A DNA stretch of 64,000 bases from Micromonospora chersina (GTDB lineage: Bacteria > Actinomycetota > Actinomycetes > Mycobacteriales > Micromonosporaceae): the NCBI RefSeq assembly GCF_900091475.1, contig NZ_FMIB01000002.1, positions 6,324,001-6,388,000 on the forward strand, written 5' to 3'. A program made the position numbers and the translations under genes. Shown here in pieces: positions 56,153 through 64,000 of the stretch. Below the pieces are notes generated by a model, which was not told where the DNA came from, made no database searches, and saw nothing but the letters and a program-made list of their open reading frames with translations. Within the stretch, counting starts at the first letter, position 1; every line of letters begins with the position of its first letter.

Positions 56153-57742
56153 GTGTCGCATGAACACCGGTCGCCGCTGCCGCGTCCGTCCTATGAGGAC
56201 CCGCGCGACGGCGCCCCCGACCGGCCGGCGTACCCGCCGGCGCCGCCGGTCCGGCCGCCCGCCCGGTGGGGGAGCCACCGGCTCTCCGGTGGCGTGCCGG
56301 CCCCGGGCGGGCCCGGCCACGGCGTCCCGGCGAGCCCGGCCCCCGGCGCTCCCGCCGCACCGGCGCACGGCCACGGCGTCCCGGGCGGCGCCGGTGGCTT
56401 CGGTGCTCCGCCCGCTCCCGGCTACCCCGACCCGGTCGGCGGCGGGTTCGGCCCGACGCACGGCACCCCGGCGGCGCCCGGCGGCTTCGGTGCCGCGGCG
56501 GCACCTGGTGGCTTCGGTGCCGCGGCGGCACCGGGTGGCTTCGGCGCCCTGGCGGCACCGGGTGGCCCGGCGGCGCCCGCTGGTTTCGGCGGCCCGGCCT
56601 CCGCACCCCCGTTCGCCCCGCCGGAGCCCCCGGGCCCCGGCACCGCCTCCCGCTGGTCCGGGCTGGGCACCGCGACGCCGGGCTACGGGGCCCCTGCGGC
56701 GCCGGCCTACGAGGCACCCGCGACGCCGGGCTACGGGGCCCCTGCGGCGCCCGGCTACGGGGCCCCTGCGGCGCAGGGCTACGAGGCCCCCGCGGCGCCG
56801 GCCTACGGGGCCCCTCCGGCGCCGGGCTACGGCGCCCCCACCTCGGCACGCCCGGGAACGCCGGGCAGCTACGGCGCACCTGACACCCCCGGCTACGGCG
56901 CCCCGGACAGCCCCGGCTACGGCGTGTCGGGTACCCCCGGCTACGGCGCACGGGACACCCCCGGCTACGGCGCCGCCGGGCCGGCTCCGGCGAGCTGGTC
57001 GGGGGCCGACGCGTCCGAGGCGAGCGCCGACGGGTACTCGAACCAGGCCGTCTACCACCAGATCCGGCAGGCCGTGGTGCACCGGGTGCAGTACGCGAAC
57101 GCGCTGCACGCCTCGCACTACTGGGACCTGCGCCGGACCAAGCCGGTCGGGCCGCACGCCCTGGTGTTCCTCTACGCCTGCCTGGACCCCCGGTTCGCCG
57201 ACCCGCGCCGGCCCTACTACGAGATCAAGGCGGCCTCCCGCCTGTTCCGCGACGGCAGCGAGGTGCAGGACCTGCCGGCGCTGCTCGCCGAGCTGTGCGA
57301 GATCGCCGAGGGCTACCTGGCGGACGGCGGGATCTTCGACCCGGTGGCCCAGATGACCCAGGCCGGCGAGCCGATGCCGGCCGAAGCGCGCTACGTCGGG
57401 GTCTCCGTGTCGACCCTGCTCGGCACCGGCGACGAGACCGGCGACGCGCCGCCCGGCGCCGGCGGGATGGGCATCCCCGGTCGCAACCTGGTGGTCATGT
57501 CCGACGACAACCTGCTGGTGGTCGAGCGCCCGGCACGGGCGCACGAGCAGGTCGTGGTGCACTCCACCTGCCCGCACTACAGCGGCGGGGGCGTGGAGTA
57601 CCGCAGCTGGCTCCCGCTCAGCCCGGAGCACCAGGTCCACCCGGCCTGGCGCTGGTTGCAGCACCTCAACCAGCTGGTGATGACCGGGCAGGAGCGCAAG
57701 GCCGCGATGGCGGGCACGGTCGCCGGCCGGCGCCGGCGCTGA
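56153..57742 (+). CDS. PGYGAP-repeat protein with a conserved C-terminal domain
   Basis: A 529-aa protein. Residues about 1-290 are low-complexity, with repeats of APGGFGAA and then PGYGAPA/PAYEAPA, rich in Pro, Gly, Ala and Tyr. The C-terminal 240 residues (YHQIRQAVVHRVQYANALHA, ALVFLYACLDPRFADPRRPY) form a compact domain I cannot name. No signal peptide or membrane helix is seen. GTG 56153 has AGGAGC about 8 nt upstream. The repeat part looks like a disordered, possibly phase-separating or surface-type linker. Confidence 0.7.
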   Translation: MSHEHRSPLPRPSYEDPRDGAPDRPAYPPAPPVRPPARWGSHRLSGGVPAPGGPGHGVPASPAPGAPAAPAHGHGVPGGAGGFGAPPAPGYPDPVGGGFGPTHGTPAAPGGFGAAAAPGGFGAAAAPGGFGALAAPGGPAAPAGFGGPASAPPFAPPEPPGPGTASRWSGLGTATPGYGAPAAPAYEAPATPGYGAPAAPGYGAPAAQGYEAPAAPAYGAPPAPGYGAPTSARPGTPGSYGAPDTPGYGAPDSPGYGVSGTPGYGARDTPGYGAAGPAPASWSGADASEASADGYSNQAVYHQIRQAVVHRVQYANALHASHYWDLRRTKPVGPHALVFLYACLDPRFADPRRPYYEIKAASRLFRDGSEVQDLPALLAELCEIAEGYLADGGIFDPVAQMTQAGEPMPAEARYVGVSVSTLLGTGDETGDAPPGAGGMGIPGRNLVVMSDDNLLVVERPARAHEQVVVHSTCPHYSGGGVEYRSWLPLSPEHQVHPAWRWLQHLNQLVMTGQERKAAMAGTVAGRRRR

Positions 57743-57749
57743 ACAGGCC

Positions 57750-57783
57750 GACGCCCGCCCCCGGCTGTTCGGGGGCGGGCGTC
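57750..57783. terminator. Bidirectional hairpin between converging genes
   Basis: GACGCCCGCCCCCG (57750-57763) pairs perfectly with CGGGGGCGGGCGTC (57770-57783) around a 6-nt loop, 7 bp after the repeat-protein stop. Confidence 0.85.
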
Positions 57784-57798
57784 GCGGGTCCGGGCCGC

Positions 57799-59259
57799 CT
57801 ACAGGGAGCGGCCGACCAGGTCCTGCTCGATGACCGCGAGCGGGCGCGGCTGGCCCTGCCCGACGTTCTCCAGCACCTCGGGGCGGGTGGCCCGGATGAC
57901 CGCCGCCCAGACCAGCCCCACCGCCGCGGCGGCCGCCACCGCGCCGGGGACCAGCCACTTCGTGGTGGACTCCGGTGGCGCGCCGAGCACGGCGGAGAGG
58001 TTGACAAGCGTGGTGAGCAGGGCCGCGCCGACCAGCGCCGCACCGATGGCCGGCGCGACCGCGCGCTGCCACGTGCTCTCGTCGCCACCGCCGCCCCGGC
58101 GGAAGAAGGCGATCGCGGCGATCGAGGTGACCGCCATCATGAGCAGCACCGCGATGGCGGCGACGCCGGAGAGCCAGCTGAACATGATGGCGACCGGGTC
58201 GGCGCCGGTGAGCGCGAAGACCAGGATGACCGGCAGGGCGATCGCGGACTGGAGCACCGAGCCGGCCACGGGCGCGCCACCCCGGCCGACCCGCTCGAAC
58301 ACCGCCGGCAGCACCCGCTCCCGGCCGAGGCTGAAGGCGTACCGGGCGATCGAGTTGTGGAAGCTGATCATCGCGGCGAAGACGCTTGTCACCACCAGGA
58401 TGGTGGCGACGCTGCCGAGCACGGGACTGGCGTTCGCCTCCAGGATCGAGAACGGCAGCCCGGCGTTCGGGTCGCGGGACCTGTCGACGACCTGGTCCGG
58501 GCCCACGGCCACGGCCATGGCCCAGGCGGCGAGCGCGTAGAGGACGCCCAGCAGGATCAGCGCGGAGTAGGCCGCCCGGGACACGGCCTGCGGCGACCGG
58601 GACTCCTCGGAGTAGACGGCGGCCGACTCGTAGCCCACGAACGAGGCCGCGCAGAAGGCGACCACGCCGCCGATGCCGGGGACCAGCAGGTTGCCGGGGT
58701 CCAGGGGCGCGAAGCTCACCGCACCGCCGGCCGGGTGGGTGAACGAGGTGAGCACGAAGAGCAGGATGACCGTGACCTCGACGGCCAGCACCGCGCCGAG
58801 CAGGCCGACGCTGATCCGCGCCTTCAGCACGCCGACCAGGGCGACCCCGGCCCAGGCGAGCAGCGCCCAGGCCCACCAGGCCCCGCCGAGGCTGCCGGCG
58901 ACGACGGCGCCGAGCAGCCCGTACAGGCAGATCTGGATGGCGTTGTAGCCGAGCAGCACGACCGGCGCGGCCACCACGCCCCAGAACCGCCCGAAGCCGG
59001 CCGCCAGTGCCGCGTAGAAGACGCCGGCGCTGGAGACGTAGCGGGCCATGGCCAGGTAGCCGACGGAGAAGAAGAACAGGGCGGCGGCGATCACGAGGAA
59101 GCCGAGCGGGGTGCCGGTGACGCCGGTCGAGGCGTACGTGGCGACGATCGCGCCGGCGAGCACGGCCATCGGGGAGGAGGCGGTGGCGCTGAACACCAAC
59201 AGGGCGCCGGTGCCGAGGGACTTGCGGATGAGCCCGGTTGGCGCGCTGGCAATCTGCAT
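57799..59259 (-). CDS. APC-family amino acid permease
   Basis: A 486-aa transporter with 12 likely membrane helices and APC landmarks GALLVFSATASSPMAVLAGA, FVGYESAAVYSEESRSPQ and FHNSIARYAFSLGRERVLP. The substrate is unknown; with hdc nearby, histidine or histamine exchange is only a guess. ATG 59259 opens MQIASAPTGLIRKSLGTGAL. Confidence 0.85.
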   Translation of the reverse strand: MQIASAPTGLIRKSLGTGALLVFSATASSPMAVLAGAIVATYASTGVTGTPLGFLVIAAALFFFSVGYLAMARYVSSAGVFYAALAAGFGRFWGVVAAPVVLLGYNAIQICLYGLLGAVVAGSLGGAWWAWALLAWAGVALVGVLKARISVGLLGAVLAVEVTVILLFVLTSFTHPAGGAVSFAPLDPGNLLVPGIGGVVAFCAASFVGYESAAVYSEESRSPQAVSRAAYSALILLGVLYALAAWAMAVAVGPDQVVDRSRDPNAGLPFSILEANASPVLGSVATILVVTSVFAAMISFHNSIARYAFSLGRERVLPAVFERVGRGGAPVAGSVLQSAIALPVILVFALTGADPVAIMFSWLSGVAAIAVLLMMAVTSIAAIAFFRRGGGGDESTWQRAVAPAIGAALVGAALLTTLVNLSAVLGAPPESTTKWLVPGAVAAAAAVGLVWAAVIRATRPEVLENVGQGQPRPLAVIEQDLVGRSL

Positions 59260-59599
59260 GGAGCTGCTCCGAGTGGGGGAGGGAGGGGTTGTCGGGGCGG
59301 GTATCCGTCGGGGCGGCTCTCCATGATGGACAGTGCGGGCGGATGTGCGCGTCCTTGCCCGGATCTGAGCCATTTAGGAGCTCCGATAGCTGAGCCCGGA
59401 CAGCGTAGCCGACGACGCGGTGCGACGTGTCGGGTGCACGTCGTGTCCGTGGGTCGGCCGGCGGGGCCCGATCCGCCGCGCATGATCGTCCGTTCCGCGT
59501 GTCGCGGATGCCCGGACGGTCGGATCCGCCCCCGTGCGCTGCGGGACGCGACGCACCATGACTACGCTGGCGCGTCGGGTACCACGAGGGGGGCATGTG
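59260..59599. other. 340-bp intergenic region
   Basis: Divergent spacer between the permease and the first CBM-like gene. I see no gene, repeat or clear promoter in it. Confidence 0.5.
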
Positions 59600-60271
59600 A
59601 TGAGCGGCGAGCCAGCCGAGCCGGCCGAGGCGCCGGCGGCGCCTCGGGTGCTCGCATCGGTGCCGTGGATCGTGGTGCTGCTCGGCGTCGGCCTGATCGC
59701 CGGCCTGCTGGTGATCGCCCTGCTGTCCCTGCGCGGGGAAGAACGCCAGCCGGTGCCGGCGCCCGCCCCGCCGATGTACCTGCCGACCCTCGGCGTGGAC
59801 GTCCCCACCACCGCGCCCCCGACGGGCGGCGCCACCGGCACGCCCACCGGGTCGGCGACACCGTCGCCCAGCGCGACCGCCTCGCCCTCGGCCGACGCGT
59901 CCCGGTCGGCGACGCCGAGGCCCAGCACCTCGACGCGGGCGGTCGCCCGGGGTGCGGTGACCGCGCGGTACGAGGCCACCGCGAGTGACCGCGACGGGTT
60001 CGAGGCCCGGCTGACCGTGGTCAACGGCTCGGGCGGCGGTCAGAGCTGGGAGGTGCACCTGCTCTTCACCGGCAACGTGAAGTCCATCGAGGCGTCGTCC
60101 ACCTCCGGGGTGTCGGTCAGCACCCAGGGCAGCGGGGTGTTCGTGCTGCGCGGCACCGGGCCGCTGCCGGCCGGGCAGACGGCCACGGTGCGGATGCGGT
60201 TCGACCGCACGGGCGCCGGTGACGAGCCGGGCCAGTGCACTGTCAACGGCGCGGACTGTGTGATCGGCTGA
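59600..60271 (+). CDS. Membrane-anchored CBM2-like protein, copy 1
   Basis: A 223-aa protein with a membrane helix (residues about 22-45, WIVVLLGVGLIAGLLVIALL), a Ser/Thr/Pro linker and a C-terminal domain like a family 2 carbohydrate-binding module (ARLTVVNGSGGGQSWEVHLL, then GQCTVNGADCVIG with the paired cysteines). The domain would face outside the cell. No exposed Trp triad is clear, so binding to polysaccharide is uncertain. ATG 59600 has GAGGGGGG upstream. Confidence 0.75.
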   Translation: MSGEPAEPAEAPAAPRVLASVPWIVVLLGVGLIAGLLVIALLSLRGEERQPVPAPAPPMYLPTLGVDVPTTAPPTGGATGTPTGSATPSPSATASPSADASRSATPRPSTSTRAVARGAVTARYEATASDRDGFEARLTVVNGSGGGQSWEVHLLFTGNVKSIEASSTSGVSVSTQGSGVFVLRGTGPLPAGQTATVRMRFDRTGAGDEPGQCTVNGADCVIG

Positions 60272-60356
60272 GGCGGCAACCGGCCGCGGGTCCACCGAGC
60301 GGGCGACGCTCGCGATCGTTACCCTCGCCCGAAGGGGGGACCGACAGGGGAGGGGC

Positions 60357-61049
60357 ATGTCCGGCACACGACGCGTACGCCCGTCACCCGGCGCCGCCAT
60401 CGCCTCCTCGCCCTGGATCATCGTCTCCATCGGCGTGATCGTCATGGTGGTCCTGCTGGTCGTGGCGCTCGGTTCGGTGCGCGGGCGGCGGACGTTCGCC
60501 GAGGCCCCGCCGCCGGCCCCGACGATGTCGCTGCCCGAGTTGCCGGCCACCACCCCCGCCGCCTCCACCACCCCCGGCCAGGTCGCCCGGCCGCCCACGT
60601 CCGCCGCCGGGCCGGTGGTCCCCGGGCTCTCCCCCCGGTCGACCGTGCTGTCCGCCCGGCCCACGCCGAGCCCGTCGGCCGGCACCGGCACGGCCCGCCC
60701 CGGCGGCCCGCCCGCGCCCGCGCCGCCCGCCCCGCCGGTGACCGGCCGGTACGGGGTGGTGAGCAGCTTCGACGGCGGCTTCATAGGTGAGGTGCGGCTG
60801 GTCAACACCGCCGGCACGGCGCGCGGCTGGACGGTGCGGCTGACCTTCCCGCGCGGCCGTTTCGTGACCGCCTGGGTGAGCGGCGCCGAGCAGGGCAGCG
60901 GCGACTTCACCGACGGCGTCTTCACCTACCGCAGCGGAGTGGCCCTGGCGCCCGGGGCGTCGGTGGCGCTCCAGTTCCACTTCGAGCAGACGGGTACGAC
61001 CCAGCCCACGAGCTGCGCGGTCGACGGCGCCGCCTGCTCCGGGCTCTGA
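60357..61049 (+). CDS. Membrane-anchored CBM2-like protein, copy 2
   Basis: A 230-aa tandem paralogue of copy 1 with the same plan: membrane helix (SSPWIIVSIGVIVMVVLLVV), Pro/Ser/Thr linker and CBM2-like domain (GGFIGEVRLVNTAGTARGWT, LAPGASVALQFHFEQTG, SCAVDGAACSGL). ATG 60357 has GGGGAGGGG about 5 nt upstream. Both copies lie just before the secreted pullulanase-type enzyme, which may be chance. Confidence 0.75.
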   Translation: MSGTRRVRPSPGAAIASSPWIIVSIGVIVMVVLLVVALGSVRGRRTFAEAPPPAPTMSLPELPATTPAASTTPGQVARPPTSAAGPVVPGLSPRSTVLSARPTPSPSAGTGTARPGGPPAPAPPAPPVTGRYGVVSSFDGGFIGEVRLVNTAGTARGWTVRLTFPRGRFVTAWVSGAEQGSGDFTDGVFTYRSGVALAPGASVALQFHFEQTGTTQPTSCAVDGAACSGL

Positions 61050-61100
61050 TCCCCGACCTCCCGGCGGCACCCTCGGTGACGGCACGCGCTGCCGTGTTTC

Positions 61101-61145
61101 GCAAGACGACTGCTTTGTTGCGACTTCGTTTGCAAGGTATTGCAG
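61101..61145. promoter_or_regulatory. Repeated GCAAG/TTGCA elements before the amylolytic gene
   Basis: GCAAG at 61101, TTTGCAAGG at 61129 and TTGCAG at 61140 form a cluster of TTGCA-type half-sites 60-100 bp before the enzyme start. Similar direct repeats control amylase genes of streptomycetes (MalR-type LacI regulators), as I remember; here it is only a likeness. Confidence 0.4.
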
Positions 61146-61201
61146 AATGTTTCGGCGGGAGCTAGCGTGCGGGCGAATCAGCGACCAGAGAAAGGCCGTC
61201 G

Positions 61202-64000
61202 ATGAAACCCCCGCCGATATCCCGCAAGGCCCTGGCCGCCCTGGCCACCTCCCTCGTGCTCACCCTCGTCGGCGTGCCGGTGGCCCTCCACCAGGTGGGC
61301 GCCGACGGCAGCGACCGCCCCGCCACCCCCGACGTGCTGGCCGCCGCGGGCGCGCCGCAGTGGAGCCGGGAGCCGTCCGCCGAGACGCTGCTCAAGGCCG
61401 GCAGCAACAGCGCGAAGGCCGAGCAGTTCTACTTCGTCCTGCCGGACCGCTTCGCCAACGGCGACAAGCGCAACGACACCGGCGGGCTGGCCGGCGACCG
61501 GCTCAGCACCGGCCTCGACCCCGCGGACAAGGGCTTCTACCACGGCGGTGACCTCAAGGGGGTCATCGACAAGATGGACTACATCGAGGGCCTGGGCACC
61601 ACGGCCATCTGGCTCGCCCCGATCTTCAAGAACCGGCCCGTGCAGGGCACCGGCGCGGACGTCTCCGCCGGCTACCACGGCTACTGGATCACCGACTTCA
61701 CCCAGGTCGACCCGCACTTCGGCACCAACGCCGAGCTGAAGAAGCTGGTCGGCCTCGCACACCAGCGGGGCATCAAGGTTTACCTGGACATCATCGTCAA
61801 CCACACCGCGGACGTCATCCGCTACGCCGAGGACAGGTACGGCTACGTCGACAAGAAGACGTCGCCGTACACCGACGCGCAGGGGCGGGCCTTCGAGGAC
61901 CGCAACTACGCCGACGGCACCCGGGCGTTCCCCCAGGTGAACAAGGAGTCGTTCCCGTACACCCCGACCTTCGCCACCGCGGCCGACGCGAAGGTCAAGG
62001 TGCCCGCGTGGCTGAACGACCCGACCATGTACCACAACCGGGGCGACTCCACCTTCGCCGGTGAGAACAGCGAGTACGGCGACTTCTTCGGCCTCGACGA
62101 CCTGTGGACCGAGCGTCCCGAGGTGGTCCGCGGCATGACCGACATCTACGCGCAGTGGATCGGCAAGGCCGGCGTCGACGGCTTCCGCCTCGACACGGTC
62201 AAGCACGCCAACCTGGACTTCTGGCCGCAGTTCACCCGCGGCATCGACGCCGCCGCGGCCAAGGCCGGCAAGCCGGACTTCTTCATGTTCGGCGAGGTCT
62301 ACAGCGCCGACCAGGAGATCGAGTCGACCTACGTGCGGCAGGGCGGCCTGCCGGCCACCCTCGACTTCTCCTTCCAGGAGGCCGCGCGGAGCTACACCGC
62401 CGCCGACGGCTCGGCCAAGGCGCTCGCGGACCTGTACGCCAAGGACGACCTCTACGCCGCGCGGGACACCGACGCCAACCGGCTGACCACCTTCCTCGGC
62501 AACCACGACATGGGCCGGATCGGCTCCTTCATCGCGGCCGCCGGCGGGGACGACGCCAGCCAGCTCCGCCGCGACCAGCTCGCCCACCAGCTCATGTTCC
62601 TCACCCGTGGCCAGCCGGTCGTCTACTCCGGTGACGAGCAGGGTTTCACCGGGCCCGGCGGGGACAAGGACGCCCGGCAGGACATGTTCGCCAGCAGGAC
62701 GGCGGACTACCTCGACGACGACCTCATCGGCACCACCCGCACCCACGCCAGCGACCAGTACGACACCACCCACCCGCTCTACCGGACCATCGCCGAGCTG
62801 GGCGAGCTGCGGCAGGCCCACCCCGCGCTGCGGGACGGCATCCAGGTCACCCGGTACGCGGCCGACGGTCCCGGGGTGTTCGCCTTCTCCCGCGTCCTGC
62901 CGAAGGACCGCACCGAGTACGTCGTCGCGGTGAACAACGCCGCGACCGCGCAGACTGTCACCGTGGACACGTGGTCGGCGGGCGCCACCTTCACCGGTGT
63001 GTACGGCGGCGCGGCCACCGCGAGCGCCGGCGCCGACGGCAAGCTGGGCGTGACCGTGCCGGCCATGTCGGCCGTCGTGCTCAAGGCCGACCAGGCGATC
63101 CCGCAGGCCGGCGCGGCACCGACGATCACTCTCACCGAGCCGGGCGACGCCCCGGTCGCCACCAAGGCCGCCGTCACCGCCCAGGTCACCGGCGACCCCC
63201 TCGCGACCGTCACCTTCGCCGCCCGGGTCCCCGGCGGCAAGTGGACGCTGCTGGGCAGCGCACACCGGGCGCCGTACACCGTCCACCACGACCTGACCGG
63301 CCTGGCCGGCGGGACGACTGTCGAGTACAAGGCGGTGGTCCGCGACGGCAAGGGCCGCGTGGCCGCCGCCCGCACCACAGGCGTGGTCGGCACCCCGGCG
63401 CAGAGCGCGTCGCGGGACTGGGCGGTCGTGCACTACCAGCGACCCGCCGGCGGGTACGACGACTGGGGCCTCTACACCTGGGGCGACATCGACCCGGCCT
63501 ACCAGACGGAGTGGCCCAAGGGGCAGCCGTTCGCGGGTGAGGACTCCTACGGCCGGTTCGCCTGGGTCAAGCTGAAGCCGGGCGCCAAGTCGGTCGGGTT
63601 CCTCGTGGTCGACAAGGACGGGAACAAGGACGCCGCGAACGACCGCACCATCGATGTGACGCAGACCGGCGAGGTCTGGGTCAAGCAGGGCGACGGCACC
63701 CTCTACCCGACCCGGCAGGCCGCCACCGGCGAGCCCGACCCGCCGGTCGACCAGAGCACCGCGGTCATCCACTGGCGCAAGGCGGACGGGAACTACGACG
63801 GCTGGGGCCTGCACCTCTGGGACGGCGCCGCCAACCCGACCGACTGGGGCAACCCGCTGAAGCCGGAGAAGATCGACGCGTACGGCGCGGTGTTCCGGGT
63901 GCCCCTGGTCGCCGGCGCCACCGGGCTGAACTACATCGTGCACAAGGGCGACGAGAAGGACCAGCCCGACGACCAGCGGCTGGACTTCGCCACCGCCGGG
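61202..64000 (+). CDS. Secreted pullulanase-type GH13 glycosidase, 3' end cut
   Basis: At least 933 aa. A signal peptide (ALAALATSLVLTLVGVPVAL) precedes a GH13 catalytic domain: DIIVNHTAD, VDGFRLDTVKHANL with the nucleophile Asp, MFGEVYS with the acid Glu, and FLGNHDMGRIG. An all-beta C-domain and an Ig-like part (TITLTEPGDAPVATKAAVTA) follow. Then come two CBM41-like modules: DWAVVHYQRPAGGYDDWGLY and AVIHWRKADGNYDGWGLHLW. The enzyme should debranch or hydrolyse alpha-glucans outside the cell. GAAAGG lies 7 nt before ATG 61202. The gene runs off the window. Confidence 0.9.
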   Translation, partial: MKPPPISRKALAALATSLVLTLVGVPVALHQVGADGSDRPATPDVLAAAGAPQWSREPSAETLLKAGSNSAKAEQFYFVLPDRFANGDKRNDTGGLAGDRLSTGLDPADKGFYHGGDLKGVIDKMDYIEGLGTTAIWLAPIFKNRPVQGTGADVSAGYHGYWITDFTQVDPHFGTNAELKKLVGLAHQRGIKVYLDIIVNHTADVIRYAEDRYGYVDKKTSPYTDAQGRAFEDRNYADGTRAFPQVNKESFPYTPTFATAADAKVKVPAWLNDPTMYHNRGDSTFAGENSEYGDFFGLDDLWTERPEVVRGMTDIYAQWIGKAGVDGFRLDTVKHANLDFWPQFTRGIDAAAAKAGKPDFFMFGEVYSADQEIESTYVRQGGLPATLDFSFQEAARSYTAADGSAKALADLYAKDDLYAARDTDANRLTTFLGNHDMGRIGSFIAAAGGDDASQLRRDQLAHQLMFLTRGQPVVYSGDEQGFTGPGGDKDARQDMFASRTADYLDDDLIGTTRTHASDQYDTTHPLYRTIAELGELRQAHPALRDGIQVTRYAADGPGVFAFSRVLPKDRTEYVVAVNNAATAQTVTVDTWSAGATFTGVYGGAATASAGADGKLGVTVPAMSAVVLKADQAIPQAGAAPTITLTEPGDAPVATKAAVTAQVTGDPLATVTFAARVPGGKWTLLGSAHRAPYTVHHDLTGLAGGTTVEYKAVVRDGKGRVAAARTTGVVGTPAQSASRDWAVVHYQRPAGGYDDWGLYTWGDIDPAYQTEWPKGQPFAGEDSYGRFAWVKLKPGAKSVGFLVVDKDGNKDAANDRTIDVTQTGEVWVKQGDGTLYPTRQAATGEPDPPVDQSTAVIHWRKADGNYDGWGLHLWDGAANPTDWGNPLKPEKIDAYGAVFRVPLVAGATGLNYIVHKGDEKDQPDDQRLDFATAG

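Noticed and set aside
56135..60925. 1596-codon minus-strand frame across four genes
   Set aside because: Spans a repeat protein, a permease and two CBM-like genes, with low-complexity composition and no domain; a GC-bias artefact.

Overview
The window is high-GC actinobacterial chromosome with GTG starts, tightly overlapping operons and strong codon bias. It most resembles Micromonospora or another member of the Micromonosporaceae. That reading rests on gene content and gene order only; there is no rRNA gene to settle it, and I saw no tRNA gene, CRISPR array or insertion sequence.

The left third (1-21 kb) is conserved core. It holds transketolase (cut by the left edge), haem O synthase ctaB, a small conserved protein, an ATP-grasp ligase, a beta-helix protein, haem A synthase, and a complete sufR-B-D-(Rieske)-C-S-U-T iron-sulfur assembly operon ending at a strong hairpin. 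A LysE-type exporter, a VLRF1-type peptidyl-tRNA hydrolase, a Nudix enzyme, a YpfJ-type metallopeptidase, an Rv1473-type ABC-F ATPase, CadD, a small HTH protein and an enoyl-CoA hydratase follow. From memory, tkt-ctaB-suf-ABC-F-HTH/echA-acnR-acn is also the mycobacterial order. Here about 18 kb separates acnR (28.6-29.2 kb) from acn (47.0-49.8 kb), yet both upstream regions carry the same GTAC-centred motif.

From 21 to 32 kb lie accessory and housekeeping genes: an ABC exporter broken by one extra G, an AraC/DHFR-like pair, a Mug-type glycosylase and an SDR. A three-gene operon pairs a membrane protein with a Gly/Ser/Cys tail, a DUF692 (MNIO) enzyme and a small partner-like protein, and looks like a post-translational modification system. 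The acnR regulator, a nitrilase-family hydrolase, a HAD phosphatase and a RIO kinase follow.

From 32.5 to 41.8 kb an AraC-type regulator with a short upstream ORF precedes a translationally coupled P450 - class I terpene synthase - class II diterpene cyclase cassette. A full conservon (sensor ATPase, roadblock, DUF742 and GTPase) follows directly. It looks like a small diterpenoid locus next to a prokaryotic GPCR-like signalling operon. Next comes a HelR-type RNA-polymerase-protecting helicase with a perfect 19-bp palindrome matching the rifamycin-associated element.

The right third (44-64 kb) is mixed. It contains an XRE/DUF5753-DUF397 pair with an in-frame TGA where Trp is expected, aconitase, VOC and DedA proteins, and a secreted C39-like protease. 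A 1.2-kb non-coding island holds four direct repeats and three long palindromes. After it come an ArsC-like protein, a YiiX-like permuted papain-fold protein, a histidine decarboxylase, a PGYGAP-repeat protein, an APC permease, two membrane-anchored CBM2-like proteins, and a secreted pullulanase-type GH13 enzyme cut by the right edge.
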